Below, in pieces: positions 13,201-25,477 of a DNA stretch of 64,000 bases. Each line of letters begins with the position of its first letter. Positions within the stretch are counted from its first letter, which is position 1. The translations under genes and the position numbers were made by a program. Source of the DNA: Sphagnum compactum. Taxonomy: Eukaryota; Bryophyta; Sphagnopsida; Sphagnales. The DNA lies in contig OZ234494.1 in the NCBI GenBank assembly GCA_965153455.1, positions 27,147,354-27,211,353 on the forward strand, read 5' to 3'. The notes under the pieces were generated by a model. It made no database searches. It was given only the letters and a program-made list of their open reading frames with translations, and had not been told where the DNA came from.

Positions 13201-13458
13201 CAATCCATGTGTTCCATCTTTCTCTAGTGCAAATCCAACCCATCTTCTCTCTCTCTGTCTCTCTTTCTCTCTTTCCACAGACCCATGTAGACCCATGCAG
13301 AGATTGTTGTTCATTGTCTTGATCAGGATTGTCTGTCTTCTCTTTCTGTTTTAGTAGGGTTTTTTTTGGGTGGGTGGGTGGGTGTTTTGTGAATCCAAAT
13401 TCCTGGTAAGAGGGTGGTGGGTGCAAGCAAGAGGAAGGATTCTTTCAAACATACAATA

Positions 13459-14961
13459 ATGAATTCTCAACCCATTGATCATCAAGAGCACACCAAGGGT
13501 ACCACCAGCAGCACCACCACCAGCATGCACTGGAAAGAGAGAAGTGGTCATAGTAGTAATAGCAGTAGCAGGATGTCTAGGGTTTTGAGAGCAGTGATTT
13601 CAATGGAGATTTGCAGTCAGCCACAATGCTGGGGCACTTGCTTATTCCTGGTTCTTGTCTTCACTGCCATGACAATCTTGTTGTCTGTGTCATTGGCTCG
13701 TGCCAAACCCATCACAAGGATAGAGGTAAATAATTGGAAAATTGATTTCTTCTTCTTCTTCTTTTCCCCAGAACAAGCTTTCCCGCTTCTTTAGTTCAGA
13801 TCTCCATGTCTAGAGGAATTGTGACATGTCCTCTTGCATCTTTGCCATGCTGCAATTCCATCTTGCAAAAGATCCAGGATCCAGCAGCAAGTATCTCCCA
13901 CTCCTGTACATGAGCAAATTGCTCTCTGCAACAATTCTTCAACATCTGATTTTCTCCAGTTTATGCTTCTCTCTCAAATGTGATCAGTCTTGCATCTGCA
14001 AGATTAAGATTGCACCATGCATGCATGATGTTGTTGCAGACTGGAAAAAAGAATTGAAGATTCGCATCATAAGCATTGTTGCAGATTAGGAAAAGCATGA
14101 TCATCTGATGATGATTGATGATAGCAGCAATTGACAGTCACAAGACCAAGCGTTGATCAGTTGCAAATTTGGTGAAACCTTTCACATCTGACACTTGAGG
14201 AAGCTTTTTTTTGTCCAATGGTGGTTGCTTTTTTGCAGAGTTTTGAAATTCAGGCATGGAATACTACAGATGGGTGGGATGCCAGTAACGTGCCTTGCAA
14301 AATAGTGTCAGTGAATGCAATGCTAGGATTCAGCTTCCGCAATCCTTCCAAGCTGTTTGGCATGCATGTGCACCCAGGTCCCATTGCTCTCCATGTCTTG
14401 CAGCGATCTATTGCATATGGCAAGGTACTACTATGTCAAAAACACTCACTCCAGAAATTAGAAAAGCAATTCTGAAATCACACATTTCTGTTACACATAT
14501 TCTCTCTCTACATTTGTTGCTGCCACAGCAGCATTGCAAAATGGTTTGATCAATTTTCAGGAGCATTCATAACACATTTGTTACAGGATCTTCAGAATTA
14601 TCCAAAAAAGTTTTTTACAATCGACAATGTGTTTTCTGAATCTACAGACAACTACAAAACTACATTGTGTACTACTATACAGGTTGTGGAGTTTTACCAG
14701 CCACCCAATAGTGGGTCCATGGTGAGCATGGTTCTACAAGCAAAGGAGGTGCCACTGTATGGGGTGGGACCACTGTTTGACATTCCTCGCACCAAAATCC
14801 ATCTCTCCATCCAAGGGCTTGTGGTTGCAAAGATCCATTGGCTATGGCAACTGTATCCACATCGTCACACCTCAATTCTCAACTGTTCTTTTCTGGGCGA
14901 GATCAGAAGTAGCCACCGTGTGATTCTGTCAGTCAGTTCTTGTGGACTTCTTGGTGCCTGA
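13459..14961 (+). CDS. LEA-2 / NHL-like single-pass membrane protein
   Basis: The proposed exons are 13459-13725, 14239-14424 and 14683-14961, all joined in phase 0, giving 243 aa. The start is the first ATG in the open frame. Residues 1-56 are Ser/Thr-rich and likely cytosolic. Residues 58-80 (WGTCLFLVLVFTAMTILLSVSLA) form a membrane anchor. The following LEA-2 fold contains FEIQAWN, the hallmark FRNPSKLFGMHV, then EFYQPPNSGSMVS and VPLYGVG. The order matches plant LEA-2 proteins related to Arabidopsis At1g45688/At5g42860. These have an extracytosolic beta-sandwich and mostly unknown roles at the plasma membrane or wall. The N-terminal stretch between anchor and fold is a little shorter than I remember in relatives, so a small exon in the 513-bp first intron is possible. 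The tail after Cys is short and untypical. Confidence 0.72.
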
Positions 14962-15110
14962 GAAAAAAACCCAGCAGCAGGATCATGGTGTGTGGCATGA
15001 ATGAAGAAGAAAGAGCTTCCAATGTCAGTGTCAGTTTCTTGTGGACTTGGAGCCTGAGAAATAACACAGGAGCAGGGATCACAGAACGAGTATGAATGAA
15101 GAAGAATTCT
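14925..15110. repeat. Tandem duplication covering the LEA-2 stop codon
   Basis: The segment from about 14925, tcagttcttgtggacttct then gcctgagaaa, a gcagcaggatca-like stretch and tgaatgaagaagaa, is repeated imperfectly from about 15022. The first copy contains the LEA-2 stop (tga at 14959-14961); the second lies in the 3' untranslated region. A further short repeat of ccaccaaagactgaag follows at 15110-15205. Confidence 0.7.
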
Positions 15111-15727
15111 CCACCAAAGACTGAAGCTTTTGTATCACCACCAAAGACTGAAGAATTTCTCCACCAAAGACTGGAGCTTTTGTGTCACCACCAAGGACAG
15201 AAAATTCTACAATGGGCAAAGGAGCTTGGACCTTGACATCTTTGTTTGGACAAGATTGCAAACTCCTCTGCGGACCTTGCAGCACAGGCACCACATCCAG
15301 TAAGTTATTATTGCACCACTTTTGTTGTAAACTGGTTATAGTATGCCAGAGAGAGTTTTGGAACTGGACCCCAAAAAATTTCAAATTTCTGAGAAAATGT
15401 AACATAAATGAAGCTTAGATTGTAAATGCAATCCAAGCAGTGATTTTATTAGAGATGATGGGTTTGAGACAGAATCTGCACCAACTTGGTAAATGCTTGA
15501 ATTTGTTGCACAGGGTGCACAGATCATGGGCAGAGTACCAGCAGATGATGATGCAGATTACCACCAGATCATGACAATTTGGTGCAAATGGGAATGAATT
15601 GAGCATGAAGTGGAGAAGAGGGAAAATGTGAATGATTTGTTGGACTGAAATCATGAACAAAGGAAATTCAAGAGAGAGACAAATGAGCTCCAATTTTGGT
15701 TGAGGTTCAAGTTCATGTTTTCCTAGA

Positions 15728-15919
15728 ATGCAATTTTCCCTATCAGATGAGAACCATAGGGATGAAACCCATTGCCATGAATTGTGCATAAGGTACATTA
15801 GCAAAGTGTGTAAGGACAATGTAGTTAAAGATGATTTTACATTTATAAAAAAAAAATTATCAACTGCAAAATTTAGCATATTTATTGACAAAGAACAGTT
15901 CATCCAACTTAGATTATAA
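15728..15919 (+). pseudogene. Possible Ty1/copia RNase H relic
   Basis: The frame reads DETHCHELCIRYISKV, then FTFIKKKLSTAKFSIF and IDKEQFIQLR. This resembles the end of copia polyproteins, where a KHIxIRYHxI motif is followed by a hydrophobic TxxQxADxxTK segment and a FxxLR tail. The key TKPL residues are missing, so it is at best a degenerate fragment. No long terminal repeats were found around it. An overlapping minus-strand frame of 285 codons (15415-16272) is probably spurious. Confidence 0.28.
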
Positions 15920-16442
15920 ACTATTCCAAAGGATCTTGAAACAAGAGATACAAAGGTTGGGAAAAAAAGGGGGAGGGAGGGATGAAAATAAAACATAATC
16001 AAATGAATACAGAACAAAAAACCATGAGGCTGATGACCTTGGAAAAGGAGATGAAAACTTTGAGAACAAGAATTTCCAATATGTAGCTTGTTCAAGCTAT
16101 TGCTCATGGCAAACCCAAATCCTAAATTGGAATTTGTAAACGGAAGATTACATGTTACAAGGGAAAAGACATTGAAGCCAATGATGACACAAGTTTCACA
16201 AGCTATCAATTTGTGATGTATTGAATGAAAAACAGATAGTACAGTCAAAGATCTTGATGACCCAAAGTGCAAAGCACAGGGTTGAAGTCACAAGAGAATC
16301 TTTGTTGAGGAACTTGTGGAAGTTTGTTTCCATTACCATTCACATGCACACACTTTGATGATTTCACAAGATTTTTGGTAAGTTGGAATCTTGGGGCCCG
16401 ACTTCATGAGGTATCCATTTAGTTGCAGAAAGCACTGCCACC

Positions 16443-16646
16443 ATGTCACACACAACACTGGGTTACAAAAAAGTTGACCCACTCACTTGTGCTTTTGTCA
16501 CATACTATGTAGAACTGGATCAAGTGGCAAAAGAGCCCCACTACCTGGCTGAAGTTCCATACATGAATTCCAAATCCCTGCAATCTGCCAACAAAGAAGC
16601 AGCCACACAATCAGAAGTGCACATTATGGTCAAAAAAAGAGTGTAA
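16443..16646 (+). CDS. Small unassigned ORF in good start context
   Basis: A 67-codon frame starts at gccaccatgtc, a near-ideal eukaryotic start context, and runs to taa at 16644-16646. It has no signal peptide, membrane segment or motif I recognise; it is mixed polar with a basic VKKRV end. It could be a first exon, a relic, or chance. Nothing nearby helps to assign it. Confidence 0.2.
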   Translation: MSHTTLGYKKVDPLTCAFVTYYVELDQVAKEPHYLAEVPYMNSKSLQSANKEAATQSEVHIMVKKRV

Positions 16647-17316
16647 ATACAAATGGGTCCAGCCATCATTCACCTTGCATCATCACTCCTCTTAAACCCC
16701 ATCTACTGACACAAGCATCATAAACCCTGAACAACACCTCATTAACTGTTCTAGTGCTGCCATTTGCAATTAGAAGAGACATTTTACAAAGAAAGAATAG
16801 GCATAGCAACCGCATCCTCCATGGGATGTGCAAACAAGGTATCAGAAAGAAATCCTGTCTCTTACTCCATGCTGAGGTCAAAGTCACCGTCACCATACTT
16901 GGCCAATTCTACTTGATAAACAAGTTCTGCCCAATTGGGCAGGCACCACCTTGATTATAATCTGCAAACAATATAAGATGTGAAGTCATAATATAGCTTA
17001 CCCATTTTCTAGCCTTAATACTACCAATGTACCTACATTGAGGCATGCAACACCTAAACCAACAACTGCTATGTTTCTGCAAGTTGAACAGAATCATGTG
17101 GAAAGGAAGCCTTACATCGGTGCAGTTATAATACTTGCAGAGCTGCAAAGCTGCCAAATTGGTTGAAACCTTACAAGCACCAATCAAAATTTCGGTAGCT
17201 GTGACAGTTCTGAAAAGCTTTTGTTGGTGGAGATACACACACACACACTGCTCCAAATCTTGCAATCTGGTTATGGCTGAAATGTCATATGGATAGAAGA
17301 AGCCAAAACCAGCTTC

Positions 17317-17395
17317 CCAGTTATGGGTTCATAGCCATCTCTTGCTTGCAAGGAGTTGTGGGTTCAAGCCCATTTGATTCATTGTCACTTTTTTC
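17317..17395 (+). repeat. tRNA-related SINE-like fragment
   Basis: The stretch ending gtgggttcaagcccatttga has a strong resemblance to a polymerase III B box (GGTTCAANCC), preceded at a tRNA-like distance by cccagttatgggttcatagc, a weak A-box-like region. It does not fold into a complete tRNA as far as I can judge by eye. A decayed tRNA-derived SINE head is the most economical reading. Confidence 0.3.
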
Positions 17396-18915
17396 TTGCT
17401 GTTCACACAACTAAAGCTTGAGGGGGCACTGGGTGTGTGAGCCAGTCATCCAAGTGCTGGGGACACAAGAACTTCCTACTGAGTTCTTGAGCAAATATTT
17501 CATAGGCGCATTTCACATAATTTTCCACATTCTGAACTGAAAAAAGAAGAGTTGGATGGAGTTGTCCAGATTTGTGTCCATCACACTTGTGTCCATCGAG
17601 CAAGAGTTGAGCTGAATCCCAAAGGAAGATATGTCTCTACCAGAATAGCCAAAATCTGAAAAACAGATGTTTTCCATTTCTGCACAACATTGTTACACAC
17701 ATTTATCAATAGAAGAATGTGACATTTTTTTTGGCACTAACTACTTTGCGTGATCACTCTGTACTGAATCATGGTTGTCCAGCTTCAACATATGTGCTCC
17801 AGCAATTCATCATAGACTCTTATGAATTGCTATACATTACAGGTAATGGCCACAAGAATCTCATCCTGAAGGAACTTTTTCTTACAGAATTTTTTAGGTT
17901 TATTTCCAGATCAACAAGCTTTCGCATCCATTCTTCTTCTGTGGAATACTTGGATGATCATACTACTACTTCAGCAACTGATAAGCAAGAGAACCCACAA
18001 GGAAATCTTGAGATCAAACAAACAAACAGACAGACAAACAGGTTCTCACCAGTAAGTCCAACGTTCAGGTTCCAAAACTGTGTTCTTTGTGCTTAACGGG
18101 TTGCTTCTGCTCTTCTCACCCAAACCAGCTTCAGCACAAGGGACCACTGGAAATCAAGCTGTGCTCCTTTTTGAAGATAGCCATCAAAAACCTCTGCAAT
18201 TTCCACAACTTCCTCCTCGCTTGTTTCTCCACTGCTCTTCACAATGATCTAGCACAAATCCGAGTCACTACAACTCTCAAATGACAGCTCCAAAAATGCA
18301 ATTACCCTACTATTCTTTTGTGAAAAGAGGAGGGAATCTTGCTATATAAACCCACTAAAAGAGTTCCAAAAGACAAGATCTAGAGGCATGACTGCTGAAT
18401 ATAGAGAGGACAAATTGGGTTATAATTGCAATGGAAAACAATTGCACCCACTAAAGCTGCTTTGCAGACAAAAACAAAACATGAACAAACACAAGCTGCA
18501 CAATGATTGAGCAGTTCATCATTGCCTGCTGTTCTTTTCTACAGTGTCTGCTGTATCTGTTTGCATTGAGGAGGAGATAGCTCAAGACACCCTAAAGAAG
18601 TCATCATCAGTATGTTGTGCAGTCAATCCCAATTTGATGGTCTTGGTTGAGTCTGGTTATCAAGTGACCACGTCTCCTGGAACTTTTGATGCATGAAGGG
18701 AGGACATCAAGGAATCATCATGACCCATTTTGTATTGAAGATAGAATTTCATTCTCTCACTGAGTCATTGTCCTTCAGGTCTGGCTTCATGGATTGGACA
18801 CTTTCATCAAGGAGCTTTGGAAGATCTGTGCATCGGATTTGCATTGCAATGACAACATGGAATCCAGCTATGGACTCCTCCCCTCCTCTCAAGTAACCCC
18901 AAAACATGTTCCTTT

Positions 18916-21900
18916 TCAGTCTCTGTGCTGGTGCCATCTTCGGCGCAATTTCTTCTTGCATCTGCTTCTGCCACTAGGCATGGTATAAGCAGGCGATGAA
19001 CGTAGCATTGACACATTGGGTGAGTAAGTCCCAGGCCCAGGTGCATCCTCAATCAATTTCTTTGGGTACCTGCCACACATAGAGCCAACATCAAAGATGT
19101 CAAAGTGGATGAGATGAAAGAGTCAAGACTTCTCATTTGTCAGCAGATAGGGACTCGTAGCGTTCTCTCACAGCTCCAAGGATCACACTTGTGTTCTTTC
19201 ACCATCTGGATCAGTGACCCACATACCGAATGTGAGGACAACCCTTTACATGTTCTTCAGCTTCTGGTGCTTGTGGAGTGCACCACTTTCAGGCTGGAAC
19301 AGTAATACCTACCTGCTTCCAATAGTGAAGGCAGGTGTCTTGTCTGACACATCAAGTGTATATGTGCCTGGCCCTGGTGTGGTACCCTTGAACACCACAG
19401 CTCTATGTGTACGCTGCGCAATTGAATACGCCGGGCTTGTGCTTTGGGAAGATGGGCAATAGGCAGCTGGACCTGGACTCATCTCCTGACTTCTTGCAGC
19501 ATACCTTCTTGCCATTGTATAAGCTGGGGATGCAGCAGATCTCTCATCCTTTAGATCATAAGAGCCAGGCCCAGGACCAATATTCCCATCCCTGAGGCTC
19601 AAAGGACCTCTTGCATGAGCAGCAGTAAATGAATACGCAGGACCATAAGCCAATCTCTCATCCCATGGATCATAGTCACCAGGACCTGGCCCATTCTCCA
19701 TGCCCCTGATCCCTGGTGTTCGCATTCCTAGTGTGTATGCTGGGGCCGTGTTTGATGGAAACATTAGTGGCTGATATGAACCTGGACCTGGAATTAGAGC
19801 TTCCTCAGATCCAGTTGATTTATAGTATCTTCTGGCCATACTGAATGCTGGAGAATCATAATGAGTAGCAATGTCATATGCCCCTGGACCTGGAGAATTG
19901 TTACTCTCTGCTCCTTCAGCACTTACAAGATTTTTTCCTGCAATTGTGTAAGCAGGTCCTGGAGCAACAACCCTGCCATCCTGAATTACGTAAGCACTGG
20001 GACCTGGAGTTGTATCTGTAGGCGAATGCTTATGATACCTTCTAGCCATGCTATAAGCAGGGCTTGACAATCTCCGAGCTTTCTTGGGTTCATAGTGGCC
20101 AGGCCCAGGGGTTCTATCACTGTCACCTTGCAGTGACCTTGCTTTTCCAGTAATGCTATATGCAGGACTAGATCTATCACATGGAGCAGCTGAAATGTCA
20201 TAAGCACCTGGGCCTGGACCAATGTCATTCATTTTCTTGTCATACTTGTTGCAAGGAAAACTGTAGGATGGGCTCATTGAACTGAGTTCTGCAATTCTGT
20301 AAGCTCCAGGGCCTGGGGTATCCAGGTCCACCAATTGCATACCTACAGCTTTATATCTCGCAGCAATCGTGTATGCAGGGGTATAGGGTGGCTTTGGCTC
20401 TAGATACGCTCCAGGCCCTGGAGTGATGTCTGCATCATCACATGCAACATGTTGTGGGTGTCGTGCACGCATTGTATAGGCAGGTCCTGCATAAGATTGG
20501 AAGTCCCTGGCTCATTAGTGGACTACTGGTCATTCTTTTGTTCAGGTTTTTTTCATACTTCCTTGATGAGTTTTGGTCATTCTTGTTTGGGTTTTTTCAT
20601 ACTTCCTGGATGCACAATAGGTGAGCTGAAAATTCTAGAGATGAGAGCTAGTCCGTGCATGCATGTTAGCATCCAATACTATTTCTTTTCCCTAGTAAAC
20701 TTGGCAGTCAGACAGAATGTAGAAATTAGTCCAGCTCCATAGTGTGGACATGCTCTGTTGAGAACTGGGGGCAAAAGGAATGGGAAATGGTCTCAAGGGT
20801 TCTTACTCACCTCTAACAGTTCTGACAATATCATACACTGCAGGGCCTGGGCTCCTGTCATCTTCAGCCTTGAGGTAATACCTCTGTGCCATTGTGTAGG
20901 CAGGTGTACTGTAACGGTCGAATGCATGATAAGCTCCAGGGCCTGGACTGAGCTCCATGCTCCTTGTAGCTGAAGGCCTTCTCCCTGAGGCAATGGTGAA
21001 CTTGGGAGCTCCAGACTTGTATCTGGGTTCATATTGTCCAGGCCCAGGGGTCCCTTCCCCTTTCCATGGCCTTGTTTTCCCAGCAATGCTATATGCAGGA
21101 TGTGCATTAGCATAAACCAAATTTGGATCATAAGTTCCAGGGCCTGGAACACCTTCTCGGTTCATCAAGGCTGGACCCATGTCACGTTTGTATTTGGGAA
21201 TGCTGTAGGCAATTCCATCAAAGCCCCTTGTTCTAACATCATATGTTCCAGGACCTGGTTGATCTTCTCTGAAGTCCAAGGCAACTCAATCAGTTCAAAA
21301 CTCAATCCAGAGTCACAAAAGACTCTTCCCCTTGCAAGCAGCATTTCTTTTGTGGTGAAAGCGGTGACAAAAGAAAAGCCAATGGCCCAAAGTCACCAGA
21401 TTTTGAGGAAAAAAAATGTGAGATCACCAGATTAAGTGTTTCTTACATTTCTTTAGAGCTACTACCTCCTTACAAGAGGTAAAAGACTTTTTGAAATAAC
21501 TCTCGTGGGTATCAAGGAATCTCACACTCATGATTCAAGGTAACCATGAAAAACACTAGATTGTGAGAAGTGACAATACAGCTACAAATGCTCTTGTTCA
21601 AATCATAACTTTTGCAATCTATGGGATGTTTTGGGTTCACATCTTTTGGGCATAAAAAGAAGCAAGAGCACGGTAATTGGAAGATGGCCAAAGGGGTATC
21701 TATTATAAGAGTAGCCCCACTGGCAACAATATAATGGCCTACAAACAATAATTTGGATGAAGTTCAAGGCTTTAAATAACATGAAACCGAGTTTGGAGAT
21801 GTAAATATGCACAAGATACATGACTACCAGATCCAAAGTCATGTGCCCAAGTTATTTCCCCATCCCCACCCATTCCCATGAAATAAGGACAATGTAGAGT

Positions 21901-23775
21901 GAAGAATTAGTTGAGTTTCACCCACCACATGGGCTGATCATTGTGAGTGACTGATCAAAGCCAATCATATTTGTTTACCGGCCCTTTTGGAGAGCCATGT
22001 ATCATATGCATATTTACAAGTGCAAACTCAGTTTCACGCTATTTAAAGGCTATGCTTCATCCAAAGTATTGTGTACATACAAGCCATTATACTCCTGCCG
22101 GTAGAGATGCTCTAAATAATTTTGAATCACAGCTTGCTCCAATTCTTCTTAAGCATCAAGAAAGGGGAGTAACATGGTCTGATATGGCAAGTGCCCAAAA
22201 TCTTCCCAAGAGCACTTGGTTGGTTCACTAATTCACATGGCAAACAATCGTTAGCTATGTTTGACTAACTGTGAATACCAAATTGAGCATGAAAACATGG
22301 AGATTTGAAATCCACCAAAAAATTAGTGGAACTAGCCATGACTGAAGTGAGGAGAATTCGGGGGAGAACCCAGATTTCAAAGTTTATGTACCTGGATATA
22401 TCTCGAAACCTTGCAGCCATTGTGTAAGCTGGTGAGGTGGTATAAGTTCCAATAGGAGAATAAGCGCCAGGCCCAGGAGTGACCTCTTCCTCATCACAGC
22501 TTGTCGAATCTTCTTCTTCGCCTCCTGTTCCTCCAAGAAGTCTATTAGGAAGCCCTGATGAATACACTTTTTTCTGTGGGTCCCAGCACCTTGGTCTTGA
22601 AATCATGCTGCTGCTGCTCTCTACAGGGCTGCTTTTGTTTTTGCGGAAACTACTGATTCCCATATTGCAAGCAGGTGCTGTAACCAGCTGCTGCTGATCA
22701 CCTCGCCAGATTTGAGATTTTCTGGCTATTGCATTGGCAAAGGTAGGAGGAGTTTGCAGACTTTTCTGCAGCTGGTACTTGCCCACTGGTCGTGGTATCA
22801 ATTGCTGCTGCTGCTGTTGATCGCCCTTGTTGCTAAGCCTACTACATCTTGCCCCTGCAGTCAATCCAACAGTTGCAATGTGTCAGAATTCAAGCAAAAT
22901 ACATAGATCTGCATTTTGATGTTGCTACCAGCAATCAAGAGAAAATACTAACAGCAAAAAAAGAAACAGTCAATTTTTTTTATCCCATTGCAACAGACTT
23001 GCATGTGTGGTAGATCCTCCAACACTCTCTGATATCTATACTTTTCCAGCAGGATAAACAAAGAAAGGAACAAAAAAGGATGGTGAGGTCAATGGGTGTA
23101 TCTATGTTACTTTGCTCAAGTAGAAAAGTTTGAGGATTTTGAAGGGGTACCCGTAATCTTGTATCCTCCACAAACACCAGGACTAGCACCAGCACTACTT
23201 GATGATACATCTGTAGCAGCTTTCCGCTGGTGAGCTGGTGCTGAATTGGAGATTGAATCTGCTGCCTGGTGAAGACCAGCCTGGCTAGCTCTTGGACCCA
23301 CATAGCATGCAATTGCATTTGTAGTATAATTAGCAGAAGAAGATGATGGACCAATGCCCCAAGACTTGTTGATTCTGGAGTCTGGTTCGATATAGTTTGA
23401 ACCTGCAGCACCACCTCGGAGTCGCTTGCTTACAAGCTGGCTGCTGGTGGCAGTGTTACAAGAAGCGTATTGCCCAGGTAGCCTTGTGGGGAGGGTAATC
23501 TTGCATGTTGTACTACCATGAGATCCTGTGGCTGCAATTTTGGCTTTTCTTGCTTCAATCCTTGCTGCAATGTTGTTGCAAAACACTGAACGTTTATTAC
23601 AGAGCACAGCTTTCTTCTTGTGCTGATCAGCACCTATTACAGCTGAGTATGCTCTTAGGCCAGGGCTCATTTTTGCTTGGCCATGGACAGCTTTCCCCCC
23701 GAAAGATCTTCTGTGTCTGGCTCTGCCATGACTGGTGATTCGTGAAAATGATGAGGAAGGATTGAAAGCAGCCAT
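18916..23775 (-). CDS. SHIPPO-repeat (ODF3/CIMAP-like) protein of sperm flagella
   Basis: Five exons on the minus strand join cleanly: 23775-23151, 22854-22392, 21268-20811, 20486-19313 and 19069-18916. The total is 2874 nt, or 957 aa. All junctions are GT-AG and phase-consistent. The start is the first ATG, and the stop tga lies at 18916-18918. Residues 1-300 are Ser/Ala/Gln-rich with one poor repeat (MSPGLRAYS). From about residue 330 the protein is almost entirely PGPGxY repeats: I count 18 good ones plus the poor one, spaced 30-40 residues, most followed by a PAYTxxxR-type motif. This is the SHIPPO (STPGR) repeat of ODF3/CIMAP proteins. Animal relatives of about 250 aa sit in outer dense fibres or microtubule walls of sperm flagella. 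A similar role in motile plant sperm is inferred. The C-terminus is basic (KKKLRRRWH). Confidence 0.85.
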
Positions 23776-25477
23776 ACTATGAATTCCCTCCCACACACAG
23801 CATCCAGTTGCTGAAATGAAATTTAGCCAAGTCCACGATTTTTTTCATCACCAGGCTAGCTTGAAACTGATCCTGAATTCTTCTGGTTTTGCAAACCCCA
23901 CATACTTGACCAGGCTGTAGTAGAAGCAGCTTGATCCTTGTGGGGTTGTTTCTTGGACAGCCATGATCAAGTAGAGAACTCTTGCACGCACATCATTGCA
24001 GCGCAAAAAAATTTAACGAGGAAGAGTACTACTATTATGAGGACAAAACAAGGCTTGGAATTGCAAGAAATTTGAGATGAAGATCATAAACTGGATACTT
24101 AATTCCTTGAAACCACAAGAACATCCCTCAACAATCACAAACGCACAACTGTGGTACTTTGGACACAACTAAGTTACTGAATGCAGCAAAATTCACAGTG
24201 TGCATTCATGCATGTGAGCAACATAGAGATAGGAACATCGGACATAGAAATAGCAACAGTAAGACCTTTTTTCCTTCTCACTGCTCCACCACCCATGTCA
24301 AACTAACAATGCTGCAAGTGCCACCCCCCCTGCCCCCCCTTGCTACAACAATCTTTTGAGCCAAAGACCAGCATCTAGATAAGCTAAAAGAGAAAGCAGT
24401 GGTCATGAAGATGGAAAGCAAGAGAGAGAGAGAGAGTTACTCTAAAGCTCTTGCAGAGAGGGGTCAATGTCAGCTTCTTAAACATATCATTCAGGGATGG
24501 ATCTGTGCATACTTTCTCTATCTGTACCTGACACTTCTTTTCTTTTTGAACACCCATCCATACGTAGTCCCCAAGGCAGGCAGTGGCTTGCTTGCTTGCT
24601 TCCACCAAACAAGATGATCCTGCAATTGAGAAATTCGGATTGCCACTGTGTTGATTGTGATTGTGGGAAGGCCCAATTTTTTTCCCATGTGCAGTGAGAC
24701 AGGAGAGAACTTATGAAGGGGTGGCAGTTATAGCTTCAGATGACAATTGTAAAGCCTTTTGCTATCTGCCAAAGGGCACCACCGATTTGAAGGCAACAGT
24801 GATGAGTCCTTTCATGTCCACCCATGATGATGCTCCCTAGCACTACTTCTTCTACCAGTACAGTAGAGGACTTGTTAAACTCATGTTCAAAACCCTTCTT
24901 TTCCTTTGGTCCTCCAAACTGGCAAAACCAGTCACAGCTTTCATACAGTTAAATTTGCAGTTGTAGCCAAATGTACCCATGTCCTGCATAGCAGTTGGAC
25001 AAACTCTAGAGGCACTTGCAAGGTTCCAATAAAGGAAAAGTCTACACTGATAACAAGTTTCATCTGTTGACATAAATCAACATCTGGACCTAGAGAAACT
25101 TGGGATCTGCACCAAAAACCAAGGCCTGCAGCCAGCCAGCCAGCCAGTCAGGCTCCTGCTGGAGCTCTCTTCCCCAGCCTGTCATTCAGTGCAAACAGCA
25201 AAAAAAAGACGAAAGAAACCTAGAATTGCACAAACAAGAAGCTACAGTGTGTTTGCCATCAATTGTATGTTGACTTAAAATGCATGATCCATTGGGGGTT
25301 TTTCAATAGGCCAATGACCCCTAGTTCCCATGTAGTAGGATTGTAATCTCTAGTAGAAAATCAAAGAATTTAGGAGACCAACAGCCCCAAAAACACATAG
25401 TTGGAGGCATAGCAGGCATGAATGGTTTTTTTTTTCCTACAATCCAGCAGCTACCCCCTACTCATCATCTCTTCAAG
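23776..25477. other. Intergenic region, upstream of SHIPPO gene and downstream of CAS
   Basis: Both flanking genes are on the minus strand, so this holds the promoter and leader of the SHIPPO gene and the 3' end of the cycloartenol synthase gene. A short (ag)n run lies at 24421-24436 and a ccagccagccag run near 25134. I see no open frame with recognisable content. Confidence 0.6.

Larger units (their letters stand above)
1..13458. other. Gene-poor, microsatellite-rich intergenic region
   Basis: No intact gene could be assembled here. Every open frame is short and most fall in low-complexity DNA. The stretch holds many simple repeats: ACCT near 131-163, GT at 1085-1126 and 4578-4602, TTA near 3430-3460, TTTA near 4339-4365 and 6877-6900, CATA near 7462-7505 and CAT/CAC near 7627-7679. 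It also holds the tandem repeats, palindromes and transposase relic listed separately. About 7.8-10.3 kb and 11.8-12.95 kb contain AT-rich sequence in which I see nothing definite. Confidence 0.7.
14962..18915. other. Intergenic region between LEA-2 and SHIPPO genes
   Basis: Apart from the short repeats at 15100-15205, the possible copia relic, the Kozak-context ORF at 16443 and the SINE-like patch at 17317, I see no gene I can assign. An open frame at 17719-18096 (125 codons) has no recognisable domain and no supporting splice structure. The segment 18.3-18.9 kb is likely 3' untranslated or intergenic sequence of the minus-strand gene that ends at 18916. Confidence 0.5.

Noticed and set aside
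13100-13426. Small proteins in the CT/CA-rich region before the LEA-2 gene
   Set aside because: Several frames on both strands are open only because of dinucleotide repeats.
15415-16272. 285-codon minus-strand frame as a gene
   Set aside because: The translation is rich in Phe, Leu, Cys, His and Ser with no domain, in the manner of antisense frames, and has no splice or neighbour support.
17317-17395. Functional tRNA gene
   Set aside because: Only the B-box region is convincing; acceptor and anticodon stems could not be formed by eye.
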